Shown piece by piece: positions 24,701 through 38,835 of a stretch of DNA of 64,000 nucleotides (the stretch's first letter is position 1; the number at the start of each line of letters is the position of its first letter). Made by a program: the position numbers and the translations under genes. This DNA is from Emydura subglobosa (taxonomy: Eukaryota; Chordata; Testudines; Chelidae), in assembly GCA_007922225.1 (NCBI GenBank), contig ML679966.1, positions 36,522,793 to 36,586,792 on the forward strand. The letters run 5' to 3'. The notes under the pieces were generated by a model that was not told where the DNA came from, ran no database searches, and saw nothing but the letters and a program-made list of their open reading frames with translations.

Positions 24701-27700
24701 TTGATGTTTTTCTCAGCCTAATTACATCTGCAAATTGGGAAATTCTTATGTAATCTGAATGAAAAACATACTACTTCTCACTGTGAAAAGCGCAATTTAG
24801 TTGTCAGCAACAGCAGTGTACAATAAGCTGGCTGGTCTTATTAGAGAAAAGAATATTATTGAAAGGACTTTTGCAGTATTAGTGGATTTTTAGTTAGGAC
24901 TGGAATATGATGTAGGCAGCACTGATTCAGTCCAAGTACACACAGGATTAATCTGTGCATTTCTTTTTGTTTGGTATCAATACGATTTTCAGTTTTTATA
25001 CAGTGTTCCTGTAAACTGTGACTCATCTAATATCAGTTTTTGTAAATAAAACTCAGTAATTTGGTGGGCTTTTCTGTTAGAGAGAATTTGATGTATAAAT
25101 GTTTAACAAGTCAGTTTTCCTACATATTTTGTTCTAGGAAAAATGAAAGTTTAATATTTTGAAACTTACACTGTTTTCCATGTAGCTAAATACTGAATTT
25201 CTAGAACTGTACCTCCCCAACTAAATGTGTTTGCAACTGTAGTTACTTGCTGCTTATAGTTCTCTGCATGTTTCTTTCCAGCTAGTGCTTAACTTGCATC
25301 TTGTGCATGGTTTGTGCAAACTGCATTTTTAACTTGTCTTTGTCTTTGATGCTTGCAACCTAATCCATGCCAGCTACACTGCCTCGAAAAGAAAGTGCTG
25401 TCAAACAGGAAACAGAGAGTGAGTATGACTAGTGCATTAGTAGATATTGTCAATGCATGTGTGTCTATGTGTAGATGTAGTTATATATAGTGGAAAACCC
25501 ATTAACCCTAAAACTGACTGTTCAGGGTGCAATAAGCATTTGTAAGCAAAACCCATCCAAAAGATGTTGAACATGGTTGGCAGTTCTATTAGATGGAACA
25601 TACAGGATGAAATTTAATATGTGGTTTCTCTGTGGTTGAAATTTATGAAGATTTACCACAGCATTTTTACTTTTCAGTTTGAATATAGCAGTGGGTATTT
25701 CTCTTAACTTTTGTTTTTGTACTGAGGTCTCTCATTATAGCAAGAGCTCTTCCTTAACTCCCATGTCTCCCCCTCCCCCCCCACTTCATTCCCAGTTGAC
25801 ATCAGCCAAAACAGTGTTAATTACGGAAAAAGCCAGTCCAAAAGAATATGGAGAGTGTTTTGCTTTACTATTTTCCTTTCAGAATAATTCCCTCACTAGC
25901 TCTTTACTTTGTGTGCTACTGGAAGATGCTCTTAAAGCATCACAACTCGATTTCCCATCCAGCTTTCCTTTTAGGAAGGAAAATATCTGCCCCAGCGTAT
26001 TTGTTATATGTGCTGGTTCCAGGTGCAACCTGGATTTGGTTCCTAATGTTGATTTTTCCTATGTTGTTCTACAATGCAAACTTAGACAGCTGTATTGTAA
26101 TGAACTTTGAAAAACACTTAAATATTCCGGTTAACCTTGTAATGAAGAAACGTGTATACAACAAAATCATGTATAGATTTAGCGCAAACTATTCAGTAGA
26201 AAGAATATTGACAATTTCTATGGGGATCAGGAGTGCTGTTTTGGATAGATAGATCTTCCATTGTTATCTTCAAACTTATTTTATTACATCTAGGTCACCA
26301 TCTTCATCGTTTCATTATTTCATAGGTCTTCATGGAAGTTCTGGAAAATTGACTGGGTCTACTTCTAGCCTAAATAAACTCTCAGTTCAAAGTTCAGGAA
26401 ATCGCAGATCTCAGTCATCCTCACTGTTGGATATGGGAAACATGTCTGCCTCTGACCTTGATGTGGCTGATAGAACTAAATTTGATAAGGTAAAACAAAA
26501 GAATGTAATGTAATATTCCTCCTTAGTTTTGAACTTTGTCATGAATACACATTTTGTTTACAGTCAGAAAACATTAATTAATGCACAGGAGTCCATATAT
26601 GTATGCTTTAAAGTCCTTTAAAATGAATACATATATGTCAACTCTTAAAATTTATATGCATTGTGCATTTGCTCAAGACTCTGTAGCAGATTTATTTGTG
26701 GGAGAGTCTAACTTTAACCATAATTAAGGCTGCAGTTGTTTTCATTAAAAGCTCAGTTTTGCTGCCCCTTTCACTTAAAAGTTCCCAAACAAAGGAATGC
26801 TGGCCAAAAACTTGGTGGGTGAAGTCTAGGACCAACTTATATTTTTTTTCCCAACCAAATATGAAGTGTATTGATCATGGGATTTCTGAATTATGAGGGG
26901 AGAGGTGTTCACAAGAGTCCAAAAAGTATTGTGACATGTTTTGTAAATTTGTTGGCAAGGTGAAAAGAAGGAAAGAGCATCTAGTTTATTAGACCATCTA
27001 GTCAAGATCTAGTGCCCAAGACCAAAGAATAATTTAAATACCAATTTCTAAAATTAATCATTTAAACATCCACTTTGGCTGCCTTAAACTATGTCACCAG
27101 ATGATTGTTGAAGTCCTCAGCCTTCATTTAAAAAGAAAAAGTAAATCTCGAGCCTTATTCTTTGTAGAAATAGACCTAAAATGTAAACCAGTCTTTAGGA
27201 AGGATTCTCAATGGATAAGGGAAAATTTTCCTACCAAAACTGTATTTAGTCTTGCAAAATACTGTAAAGTAAGATATATTTTGAAAAAGGTAGAGGGGAA
27301 CCGGTTATATTTTTCTAATACTTTTTTGCCATGTGCTATTGTGACAGTGGAAAGTGGGGAAACAATTTTAAATTAAGTTTTATTGGATTAATTTAATTGA
27401 GGAGATGAATCTTCTTGTTGTTGCCTGGCACCATTGATCCTTGCTAACTTTCCTGTTTTCACTGTTGTTTTTTGGGGTAACTGCAGTGTTCCTGAAAGGA
27501 TTTTTACCTCTAAGTTACTGATGTATTCTTGCAGTCATAACAGGTGTTTCTGAGTAGCTGAATTAAAATCATGGTCCTTTCTGTGAAAATTTGTAATTTT
27601 TGTTGAAGTAAGAATTCTAATATTCTTTTACAAGTGAACAAATACATATTCCTTCAGATGGTTTGGTTTTTGTTTTCTTTTTAAAATTATTTTAAAAAGT

Positions 27701-30700
27701 GTTCAGTTCTGTATTTCTGCATGTAATCGTGTGTGGTGAAGAAATGTATATGTAGAGTTACGTAATTTGTTGTGCTTGCCCAGTAACTTTTTGGATAAAT
27801 CTTTGCCTAAGGAGTTTCTAGTATATGGATTTACTACTTAATCATGGTCATTTGGTATGCTAACAGTTATCATGCTGTTAGTCCCTAAATACTTGCAAAG
27901 AAACTGATATAGTCTTCTATATGCAGATGACACAGTAGACTAAAAATGTCTTTGAAAGGCCTGGTCTACACTTTCCTGTTGACTGCCGCCAAATTTCAAG
28001 GTGTTATGCAAGCTACGGAGAGTAGCTTGCGTAACTTCCGTTGACTTCGTAACGCCTCTTCTACGCGAAGTCTTCATTGTGCTGCGCCGATGGGAAATGC
28101 ATTCCCATTGATGCAGCGCTACACCACTTGAGGGGGTGGTGTTAATGCGTTGGCTTCCGGATCGATTTGAGTAGGTCTTCACTGGCCGCTCAATTGATCT
28201 AGATAGATCGATCTGACGGCAGTGAATTTGCCGCCATCAGTGAAGATGTACCCAAGAGTCTTTATGGATTGCTGGATGACTAATCATTTTAATAAATTAA
28301 AATGTATGCCAAAAAGTAGCTTCACTATTTAATTCGATTATATTTAAAAATAAGTCAAGATCACTTCTGTATTCCAAAAGTGAATACAAAAACCTATTTA
28401 CCAATTTCACCAGATGCTGATACTTAATGCCCAAAAATCTTTAATGTGAATCAGTTAGGTTTGGCACATACACAATTGTTATACTTATGAAATAAACAGC
28501 AGGATCTTATTCAGGGGATTAGGCAGTATGCCGCGTTTATTATGAATACAGAAAAGAGAAGCATTTAAAAAAAAAAAAAATTGTATGTCTGTCTGTGTGT
28601 GAATGAGAGTTTTGTGTTAGGCAGAGTTCTGCAGGAGAGATATAGTTACCAGTCTCTTGTTGCCCGTGCTGAATCACTGGCCAGGTAATTCAGGCACGAG
28701 ATTGGAGCCAGGCCCTTGTCGGTCGTGACACGATGCTCCTTGGGGTATACAGAACGAGCCCAAAGTCCAGGTTTCGTCTTTCCACTTTTATACTTTATCC
28801 ATCCCTATTCGGGTCTATGGATTTGTCATGTCAGATGGTCTTCTTGTTTGATGTAATCATCAATTACTTTGATTCTGCAGGGGTGACAACTTTCCCATCA
28901 TTCTTTCATTCCTGTTTTACACCTTATCTTGTTCCTGTTCTGGGGTTGTAAACTTCCCCCTGTTTTCTGGGGTTCCTTATCTTGGTCTTTGGCCATCTGG
29001 GTCTTAAGGTGTTTGTTTATTTTAAAAAAAACAAAAAACGTTGCTTCTCTCCCCTGGTCCTTGAAGAGCAATTGTTTTTCACCGTCTATTTCACCATTCA
29101 AACCGCATTCATTCCTCATTCGTGCTTACTACAAATCATTACATTCTTATTTTATTACATTAGTACATTATCTTGTACTTGCTTACTAACATAATAAAAT
29201 CCTTATACCTACGTCAATTTTATTAATACCATTTTACTAAAAGAAAATATAAGGGATCTTCTTTGCCCTCTCACTGCCCCATGATTTACACATCAAACCA
29301 CATTCCTGATATGCATTGAGCACTTCTCTTTACTTGCAAATTATTACAATTAAGTTTTAACATTTACTTAGGGATGTTAACAGACAGCAGGGCCAAAATT
29401 TGTCATAAATGTTAAATCACAAAGTGTTTAGGCAGGATGTTCTTATTTTTTTTCTCAGTGTAAGAATTAGCCCTTAAGCTTCACATAGTATCTATGGTTC
29501 AGGCTTGCTTTGGTTCAGGCCTATATTACAGTATCCCAGCGCAGGAGCCCGCTGGGGCCTACACAATACATCTGACAGAAACCCACAAAGAAATGGTATG
29601 TAAAGCCAATTAACATTCCCTCTATTCCTCCACTCACAGACACACATCTTACCAGTTCCCCAACCACAGTACCATTTGCTACAGATCATGCACCACAGTC
29701 TTCAGTCATTGCACCGTCCCACTCAATCTGTTCTTCTGAACACAACCCTTTACCAACAACCTGCCTTGTGCCAATAAAATACACTGATATACTAAATGTC
29801 TACAACTAATAGTATTAAACTGCAGCATAGTATTTGAAATTGAAATTTAATTGAAAGCAGCTAACACAGCTTCATCTACTGTGGTTAAAAACTCTTCCGT
29901 GAACTACTGCCTATTTTCTTGTTCCCTGCAACTACATCTATAATATGATTGCGTAACAGTTTATAACTATGCCAGGTATGGATGCAATCTGGTTATAACC
30001 TTATTTGAAAGGCCTTAAAACACTGTTACAAGTGCTCAGGTGGTCAACTATTTAATGGCTTTTGAGTTAGTAAATATGTCATTCTGTAGTCTTAGAATTC
30101 AATTGGCAAATCCCTCCCTCTTGTTCTCATATTTAAAGTGGATAACAAGGAATTGTTTCACATGGTAATAAAACTTTTGTAAATCTACCTTTTTAAAATG
30201 ACTGTTTTACTCTTAGAACTTTTGAAAATCATATCAGGCTATGGTTCCTATTGCTTTTATACATTAGGTAGAAATCTGACTTCAGAGTTTGATTGCAGAA
30301 GGTGGTATATGCAAGAAGCTGTGATGCTTCTTGGGGTACCTAGCACTGAGAGTTACCTTGTTACCCCCTTACCTCCAGTGAAAGAGATTTGTTGGTGCTT
30401 AATTGGGTGTCAGTTCCCTGACACCTCCCCTCTATTAGCCACTTGAACAATCTCCTCAGGGCTATGCCAGCCCTTACTTTAGCTTGCAGGTTAACAAAAG
30501 GCATACCCCAATCACTGAGCCCCTTTGAAGCACTCTCGTAGTGTTCAGTCCCTAACTACTGGACACTTGCAGAAATGAGCAGGTTTGTTAATCCCTAGGT
30601 AGATTTTGTACACTTCAGCCTGTTTGATGTCTGTGTGTTTAATCAAATCATTTTGGTTTACTTTAGATCTTTGAGCAAGTTCTAAGTGAATTGGAGCCCC

Positions 30701-33700
30701 TGTGTCTGGCAGAACAGGACTTCATTAGTAAATTCTTCAAACTACAACAGCATCAAAGCACACCTGGAACAACAATGGTATGTCTTACTTCAATTTAGCT
30801 AAAATTATATATAATCTATGTCTGATAGTTAACTACAAAACTGTTGCATTATGTGTTGAAATAATCTTGTGGGGGATGAAGGCCCAATTGCTACAAATAC
30901 ACACAATTACTCCCATTAAAGTTAGTGGAGCTACTCATATGAATAAAGTTGTTCAAGTGCATTTGCATTTGAAAGCTTGGGCCTTAAAGCGTGAATAATA
31001 GTCTGCAGAATTTTTGTAGTGTGCAAGTTAATATCAAAGAAGTCTAGAGTGCACCATGGATTTTTCCTAATATTATAGTAAAGGAAAGTCTGACTTTCCT
31101 TTATAATTAATCAGTGGAAGAAGAAAAGGAGGTAGTAAGTTAGATCCTGTCTTTTTTTATTTTGAATTTTTTTTCACTCTAAATGTATTGTTGAAATGCT
31201 AAGGAACATGGTATTTGGAATAGTGGTGGTGAATAAAAGGGGGGAATCTAAAATGTAGACTCCTTTATTACTATGTGTGTGTGAAATAAAGGTAAACCTT
31301 CATAGTACATTGTTTTCTGGGAATGTTCCTCAGTGCACAATTCTACAACTGTTGGTATTTTATAATTATTATTAGTGAGATTCTGTTGCTAATCACACAC
31401 CATTTTTTCTTTTTTTCCCTTCAGAAGTAAGTGATTTCCCCCTTTAAGTATTTTATCTCTTTCTGTGTCTTCTACTAAAATGGTTAGATTTTCAAAGTTT
31501 CTGAAGTTTTCTTAAGCTTTCATATGAGATGCTAATTCTTAAATGCTTTTTTTAGAAAATGTCTGTACTTACTTAAAACGTCCCAGTTGCTTCAAGAGAT
31601 CTTTTAGCTGTGCTAGGAAGATGTCTGCCACAGAAAACTATCCATATGTAAACTGGGCTTCAAATTAAATGAAGGAACAATCTGTTTAACTATTTTAAAC
31701 TATTCAAACTAAAACAGTCTCTAACAGGGTTTGGCTGGCCTGTGAAGGTGAAGCTAAAGCTAAATTATTTAGACTGAGTTTAGAGACTGACTTTAACCTA
31801 GGTGATTACATTTGCATGCATGGCTACTATAATTGTTAATACAAATTGGGGAGTTGTGCATACAGACAGGTAGCTGGACAACTGAATAGAAAACTAAATA
31901 TGCACTTGTATATGCAACTGCCTGACTTGCAGACAGAGGCATGGTAGGTGTCGGGACTTATTTTGAATAGAAGGCAACATGATTAGTTGAGGCTGTCCTT
32001 GCTCCTGTCTTGATAGTCCTTGTCAAGAAGAAATGTCATGTTACTTTGCAGAGAAAGTCAAGCTGACTGTGATTTTAAAAGTTTACTTCTGTGGATGCAC
32101 ATTGCACAGTCATAAAGGGTGAAATGCTGGCCCTATTGAAGTTATTGGAAGTTTTGCTATTGCCTTAATGGAGCCAGAATTTCATCCACGGTCTTCTCTG
32201 CTTGAGTTTAGTCTAGTGTTGCTTATTTATGTACCATACCTTACAGATTTTGCAAAGTTGTTGCAATGGTGTTGGCAATAGATAAGCACTACAGTTTATG
32301 CTTTGAAGGCTAGTAGGAAACTGGGTGGAGATTATCAACACCTCCCTTCAGGTGGTACGTTGTTTAGCTTCAGTTAAGGAAACCGTTGTGTAGCCTGGCT
32401 GTCAGCATCAGGTGGATATTTGTTTTGAATCTGGCCAAATATTGCCCATATTTAATCTTCCACCTTCCCATTTCTTGAAAACACATTAGAGAGACATTGA
32501 GTATATCACTGCCTTAGATTGTGTCAATGTGAATACAGATCTGGGTATGAGACAGGTTGCATAGGTGGCTTTTGTGGATGATCTCTTTCTAGAGATAGTG
32601 AAAGATGTCCATGCTGTTCTGTCAGCAGCATTTGATATAATTTATTATAAGATGTTTTGACTAGCTTATGAACACTAACAGTTGGTAAGGCAAGGTAAAA
32701 ACAATCAAGGGAAGATCATAGGGTGGGACAGTGTTTTGCAGAACTTAAGGCAATGACAAAACCTTGACTAGAAAATGTTGGCTATTTAATGGTGACCACT
32801 ATGTTTACCATCTGCTGAGGGGGTGATATAGTGGTTCAGAATGTTATGCCATGGAGTGTGCCCAGATGTCTTGTTTTGTAATAGAGGATGAATGTGTGTC
32901 TCCATGGTAAATATAACCTTCAAAGAATTATGGTAATTATTTTTCTTAGACATATCTACCTGTTTAATTCAGAATTTTAGTATGATAGGGATATAACCTA
33001 ATTAACTCCTTGCTTTTAAGATTCGTATTTATGTAAAATACCTGCATAACTTTTGCAGAATGAAGCAGAGGAAATGGATGGAGGAACTTTATCCCGATCT
33101 CATAATTCTGGTGTTCCACAAACTATATTATCTGAGTATGTGTTAATATTTCGTCATTGTTCATTCTTGAGTCTAGAGATTTATTTTCTCTAGTGAAGTA
33201 TAAATCTTATTTTTTTACTCATAGTGATAAATCTACAGTTACTTTGTTTCCTGCAGTTAAAATTAATTACTTCTAAGTTTGTCAGTTAAACATTGAATAG
33301 TTAACCTGTATAATGTCTACTTAATTTTAAATTTATTACAGTTACATTGTTTTATTATAATGTAGGCAGACATATTTAACAAACAACTCAGTATGCTTCC
33401 TGCTTGCTTAATCTACAAAGAAACCCACCCCTGTGTTATGTTTGTAAACATACCCAGGAGAGTAGTCTGAACTTTGGCAGACTCTGTTTTGGAAACCAGA
33501 TAGACTTTCTAGGATATAGCAGGCTATGTGAAGTAAAACATGTTAAAGTGTAGTTAAACTGTAGTTTTTTTGACCTTAGCAGTGACCCATTAAGACTTGG
33601 CAAAAATTACTTTATTTTTCCTTTTAGCCCTGAAAATCTTGATACTCATTAAGTTTAAGTAAAAATGAGACTGACAGAAAAAATGTATGGGTATTTAACA

Positions 33701-35004
33701 GATTTATTTTTATTTATTTTTTAACAGGAAAGACATGATCCGACAGATGATGATAAAAATATTTCGCTGTATTGAGCCAGAGCTAAATAACCTTATAGCT
33801 CTCGGTGACAAGATTGATAGCTTTAATTCCCTTTATATGTTGGTTAAGATGAGTCACCATGTATGGACAGCACAAAATGTGGACCCAGCTTCCTTTCTCA
33901 GCACAACGCTTGGAAATGTTTTGGTGACTGTCAAAAGGAACTTTGACAAATGCATTGTAAGTTCTTAATTACTTAGATTAAAATAGTCATAATGTTAAAG
34001 GCAGCCAACTGCTAGACAGTTTAAATCTAAAACAACCCTACATCTTAGATGTCTTTGGCATTAATTTAAAAGTGAATAAAAAGAATCTTATCACTATGTA
34101 TTGCTTTTTAAATAAACATAAAATAACTTGGATGCACTTGCAAAAATAAAAATAATTGGTGGTTAGCTCTGTCTAATGAGCATTCAAGAAGGAACTGGAA
34201 AAATTCAGCCACTTCTGAGAACTCAAATCCTTAGTATTCCAGTGCTAAATCCTGCCTACTTTTCTCTCACCAGTAATCTCTTGGAACTACAGACATGAGC
34301 AAGGCAAGCAGAATTTAGCCCTTGGGTCACCTCTGACTTGCTGAACAAAATTGGGTTTATTTTAATAAAGAAATTTTTTTATGCCCATATCAGAATCAAA
34401 AAGTACATGTGTGAAAGAGACAGATGTCTATCTACAATAGCAAAGGTTTGCCAATATAACTGTACAGGCAAACCTTCCTAATGTAAACACAGTTTCTACT
34501 GGTGAAAACAGTTCCATGAATAAAATAAGCTATATCATCAATCAGACTTTTTTGTAATAGTATAAATGCGTCTACACTAGGTCTTTCCTGGTATAAAAAT
34601 TTCATTAAAAAAACCCCAAATAAAAAAACCAAACCCCAAACGTATCCCTAACCAACATTATTACACTGGCAAAAGTTTCCGGTGTAGACCTAGCCAAGGA
34701 TGGGAGACAAAACTTACTGATGATCCCATTTATGATAAGAACTAAGTAAAGGAAGAACAATGTTTAATTCCCTTCTTAGGTGTTTTAAACTTGGCTGCCT
34801 TTGAAAATAAAAGTTAATTTAATAAACAACTCTCTTGATATTTGTAAATACTAGTATAAATTGCTAATTGCTTCTAGTAGGCATCAGAATGTGTATCACT
34901 TTACGTAAACTAAGAAGGAAAATAAAAGCTCAGATATTTGGTATACACATGTTTTCATTTATAGTGTGTTATCCTGATTTATTAAAGGTTTGTTTGAGTA
35001 AAAA

Positions 35005-35037
<33 letters not shown>

Positions 35038-38000
35038 AGATCATACAAAAATAAAAGGAAAATTATTCAGGTCTTATCCTGTGAAAAAACTTACTTATTT
35101 TTCAATATGTTTGAATATTTTTCTTATTTCTTCTTTCAGGCCAAGTTTCAGAAAAAATATGGACTAACTAATCTTTTTGTTTTTAATTTAAGAGTAATCA
35201 AATAAAGCAGATGGAGGAGGTAAAGATATCAAAGAAGAGTAAAGTTGGGATCCTTACGTTTGTTGCTGAATTTGAAGAATTTGCAGCGCTTGCTGAATCT
35301 ATTTTCAAAAATGCAGAGCGTCGAGGAGACTTAGATAAAGCCTACATAAAACTTATTAGAAGTGTTTTCATCAATGGTAAGGTCTGTTGCAATGCCCACC
35401 ATACTTCCACAAAACCCATTCTTTGCCTGACATACTTTCTCCTTGAATTAGGAGAGCAGAATATATGGTCCCCCTAAAACTAACATTAATTAATAGCTTG
35501 CCATAAATTGGCAGATGACGAATGCCAAACAGCAATTTGGTAGAAAGTATTTATCCTGCAGATCCAGCATATCGCCCATCGTAAACCGATCCTGATGACA
35601 GCACTATTGGGCATTGTAGTTCCAAAAATTTGAAAAGTGCATTTATTGCTATAAAAAAGATCTTGTCACAAGCCTTTGACACCAAACCTAGGTTGAAATT
35701 TTGGGTATCACCGTTTTTAGAAAATGTTAATTGAAATCAGTAACATAATAGTATGTGTAAAGTGAACTTAAGACAGAGTTGCTTTTTTAATGTCTAAAGC
35801 AGACTATTTTAAAGAGAATTTCTCTTTCACGCACCTGCTATGACCAGAGTTCAGGGCTGTGCATGGGGAGGAGAGACAAATATTCAATATTTTATCATAA
35901 AATATATATGCATTTTAAACTTTTATATATGCATATATAGTCTGTTACTGAGTGGCACTACTAAAAGCTTTTAAAAACAAAATAGTCACCTTCTTAAAGG
36001 CTGTAAAAGAGCTTGGAGACTTCAATTAAATATTGAGACTTTCACTTTTGTTTCAGTCATCACGTTGCATTATATAGCATCACAAATGTATGTAGAACAT
36101 TACAAAACAAGTGAGAAGACAATTGAAGAGTTTACAGTCCAAGAGACAAATCCAAAAGAGCAAAAACTAAGGCATTGGAGGATGTGGTGGTAATATTGGT
36201 GAGATTATCAGGACAGGAAGGATTCACAGAAGGGGATTTTAAGAAGGTATTTGTGTGTGTGTGGGAGAGAAATAAAGGGGAAGAGTGGGAGGGGGATGCT
36301 TAGCAGAAAAGAGGGCACAGACTGCTCCAAATCAGTGGGTAGAAGCCTCAAAGAAAGCACAAAGTTACAAATGGGAAAAGGAGACGAGACAGAAAGGACG
36401 ACCGAGAATGATATTAAGACAAAATGACATCCGAGATTTAGGCAGTCTTGAACCTGAGGTGTTTGAACTTAATGCAGTAAGTGATTTTGTTTGGAAGTGG
36501 TCAGGGCAGCTCAGGGCACGTACACTGATGGCGGCAAATTCGCTGCTATCAGATCGATCTATCTGATTGAGCAGCAGTGAAGATCCGCTCAATTGATCCA
36601 GAAGTCGATTCAATTAAACCACCTCCTCAAAAAGCGTAGTGCCACATTTCCCGTTGGTGCAGCACAGTGGAGACAGCATGCTAAAAGGAAGCTAGGAAGT
36701 TGATAGGAGTTACACAAGCTACAGAGAGTAACTTGCGTAACTCCCGTAGACTGCTGCCAAATTTCCCAGTAAGTGTGTACTAAGCCTCAGACAGATGTCT
36801 GTAGCTGCCATGCTTTGGATATAATGGAAGAAAGGAAGACCAAAATTGGCAGGCACACATCTGATGAAATGGGTTGCAGCCCACGAAAGCTTACGCCCAC
36901 AGAAATTTGTTAGTCTTTAAAGGGCTACAGGACTTTCGTTGTTTTTGCTGCATACAGACTAATACGGCTACCCCTCTGGAAATTTTCCTAATGACTATTC
37001 AGTGGTCTGTCTGAAATGAATTGATGGTCTCAGTTAATTTTCTAGAGCACAGGAATTCATGCCACAAAAATTACTACTACAGTGGCATCCTCACTAATAC
37101 TTTCAATAGAAAGTCTAATGGATACATGGGTATAGAGACTTTACTACACTTTTACTTGGAGTGGTGATCCAGAAGTAGGTTGAGGTACAATGATGGGGCA
37201 GTGTGTGGAAATTCACACTAGCATTGGCTATGCTGAATCTGTTCTGTGGACAAAATGAATGCTTCCATCATCGAGGTTATCAGTCTGGCACTTTAATGGG
37301 CATTCCTGTTCAAAAAGAAGAGACTGGAAGAACAAGGTAACTTTGGTAATAGGGACTGATGTCTTACGTAAAAATTGTTTGCAGTAAGAAAAGTTGGGAT
37401 ATGCTGGCTAGAGGTCATAGTGCAACACAGTAATCTTCAATAACTGAAAATGGAGACTATGAATACTTTTTTTATATAACCTTTTTCTTCAGTTTTGAGA
37501 CAGTGCTTAAATCTCTTTTTGAAGGGCACAAGATTATATTTGTAAACCTCCACAAGTGTAGTAATCATTTGGTTGCTTTTTTTAAAAAAGCATCAGTCAT
37601 GTAAATAAGTGCAAGTGAAATCGTCACCTTGTGTCAATTTATAATATGAATAAATGTAAGGAGTGGAACTCTGTAGTTTAGTACTAAATGTGAATGTGCT
37701 GCTGCTTTGAATATTCTTATGTACTCACTTGTTCAGCAATGTAAATCAATTTGGCAGACTTTCCAAGTAGAAAAGTCATGTGTGAATCATCTCTGCTTAA
37801 AAGGACGGATATAATATAGTGGGAAATCTTACTATTTGTTTTTTATCCCATGCAGTTCCCTAAAGAGGTAATTTTCCTAGAGAAATTTAGTTTGTGGATC
37901 TTTCTAAAATTAAAGAACTCTAAAATTATACAAATGACTGTTCTTGACATGAAAGCCAAAGACACTTTTCTGGAACTGTTTTTATAGTTGGCTCTTTTGT

Positions 38001-38804
38001 GTTAATCTTACAAGGCTCTCTCTTTTTTTCCATAATTTGGTCAGCTTTTAATTATGTTAAGAGATTTGTGTTGAATCTTTTTACTGCTTTTAGTGGAGAA
38101 AGTAGCAAATGAAAGCCAGAAAACACCCAGGGATGTGGTTATGATGGAGAACTTCCACCATATTTTTGCAACTCTTTCTCGTTTGAAAATCTCATGTCTT
38201 GAGGCTGAAAAAAAAGAAGCCAAACAGAAATACACTGATCATCTGCAGTCTTATGTCATCTACTCACTGGGACAGCCTCTTGAGAAATTAAATGTAAGCA
38301 TATTTTGATTTAATTGTATTTCTGATGCAGAATACAACTGTCTGTCTTTTTCCAAACACTATTTAATTTGTATGTTTTGAGTTTATGGCACCAGACTTGT
38401 GAAGAGATGCCATTTCTTCTGTTAACTTCCAACCAAAGGGCTCTCATCTTCCCCCAGGGCAATGATTTAACACCACCACGGCTGCTGACTAGCATATAGC
38501 AAAATTTTTATCCAAATATTCATGTGAGGACAAATATTCTTTTCCAACACTAACTTTAATTACTAATTAGGAGCTTGGGGATGCTGTTCCCCACCCCTAG
38601 AGCATTATTACCCTGTTTCTAATGAGTGTTTGGATTTTTTAAAAGTAGTTTAATTCCCAAAACCAGATCCATATATAGGGCAGCACATTTTGCTTTAAGT
38701 TGAGTTATTCAATTGGATAACATAGTGAGCCTTGTAAAATATTTCCGCTGTGCATATCAAATGTAATTTGATATTGTTAATTACGTTTTTGCTATAGTCA
38801 CATA

Positions 38805-38835
<31 letters not shown>

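Noticed and set aside
25679..26252. Two overlapping open frames of 143 and 134 codons in EXOC1 intron 8
   Set aside because: No domain, no conserved start context, no in-phase splice signals, and hydrophobic composition typical of T-rich intronic DNA. Overlap in two frames points to chance absence of stops.
28733..29194. Overlapping open frames with hydrophobic segments
   Set aside because: T-rich sequence gives Phe/Leu-rich translations by chance; no start context or splice support.
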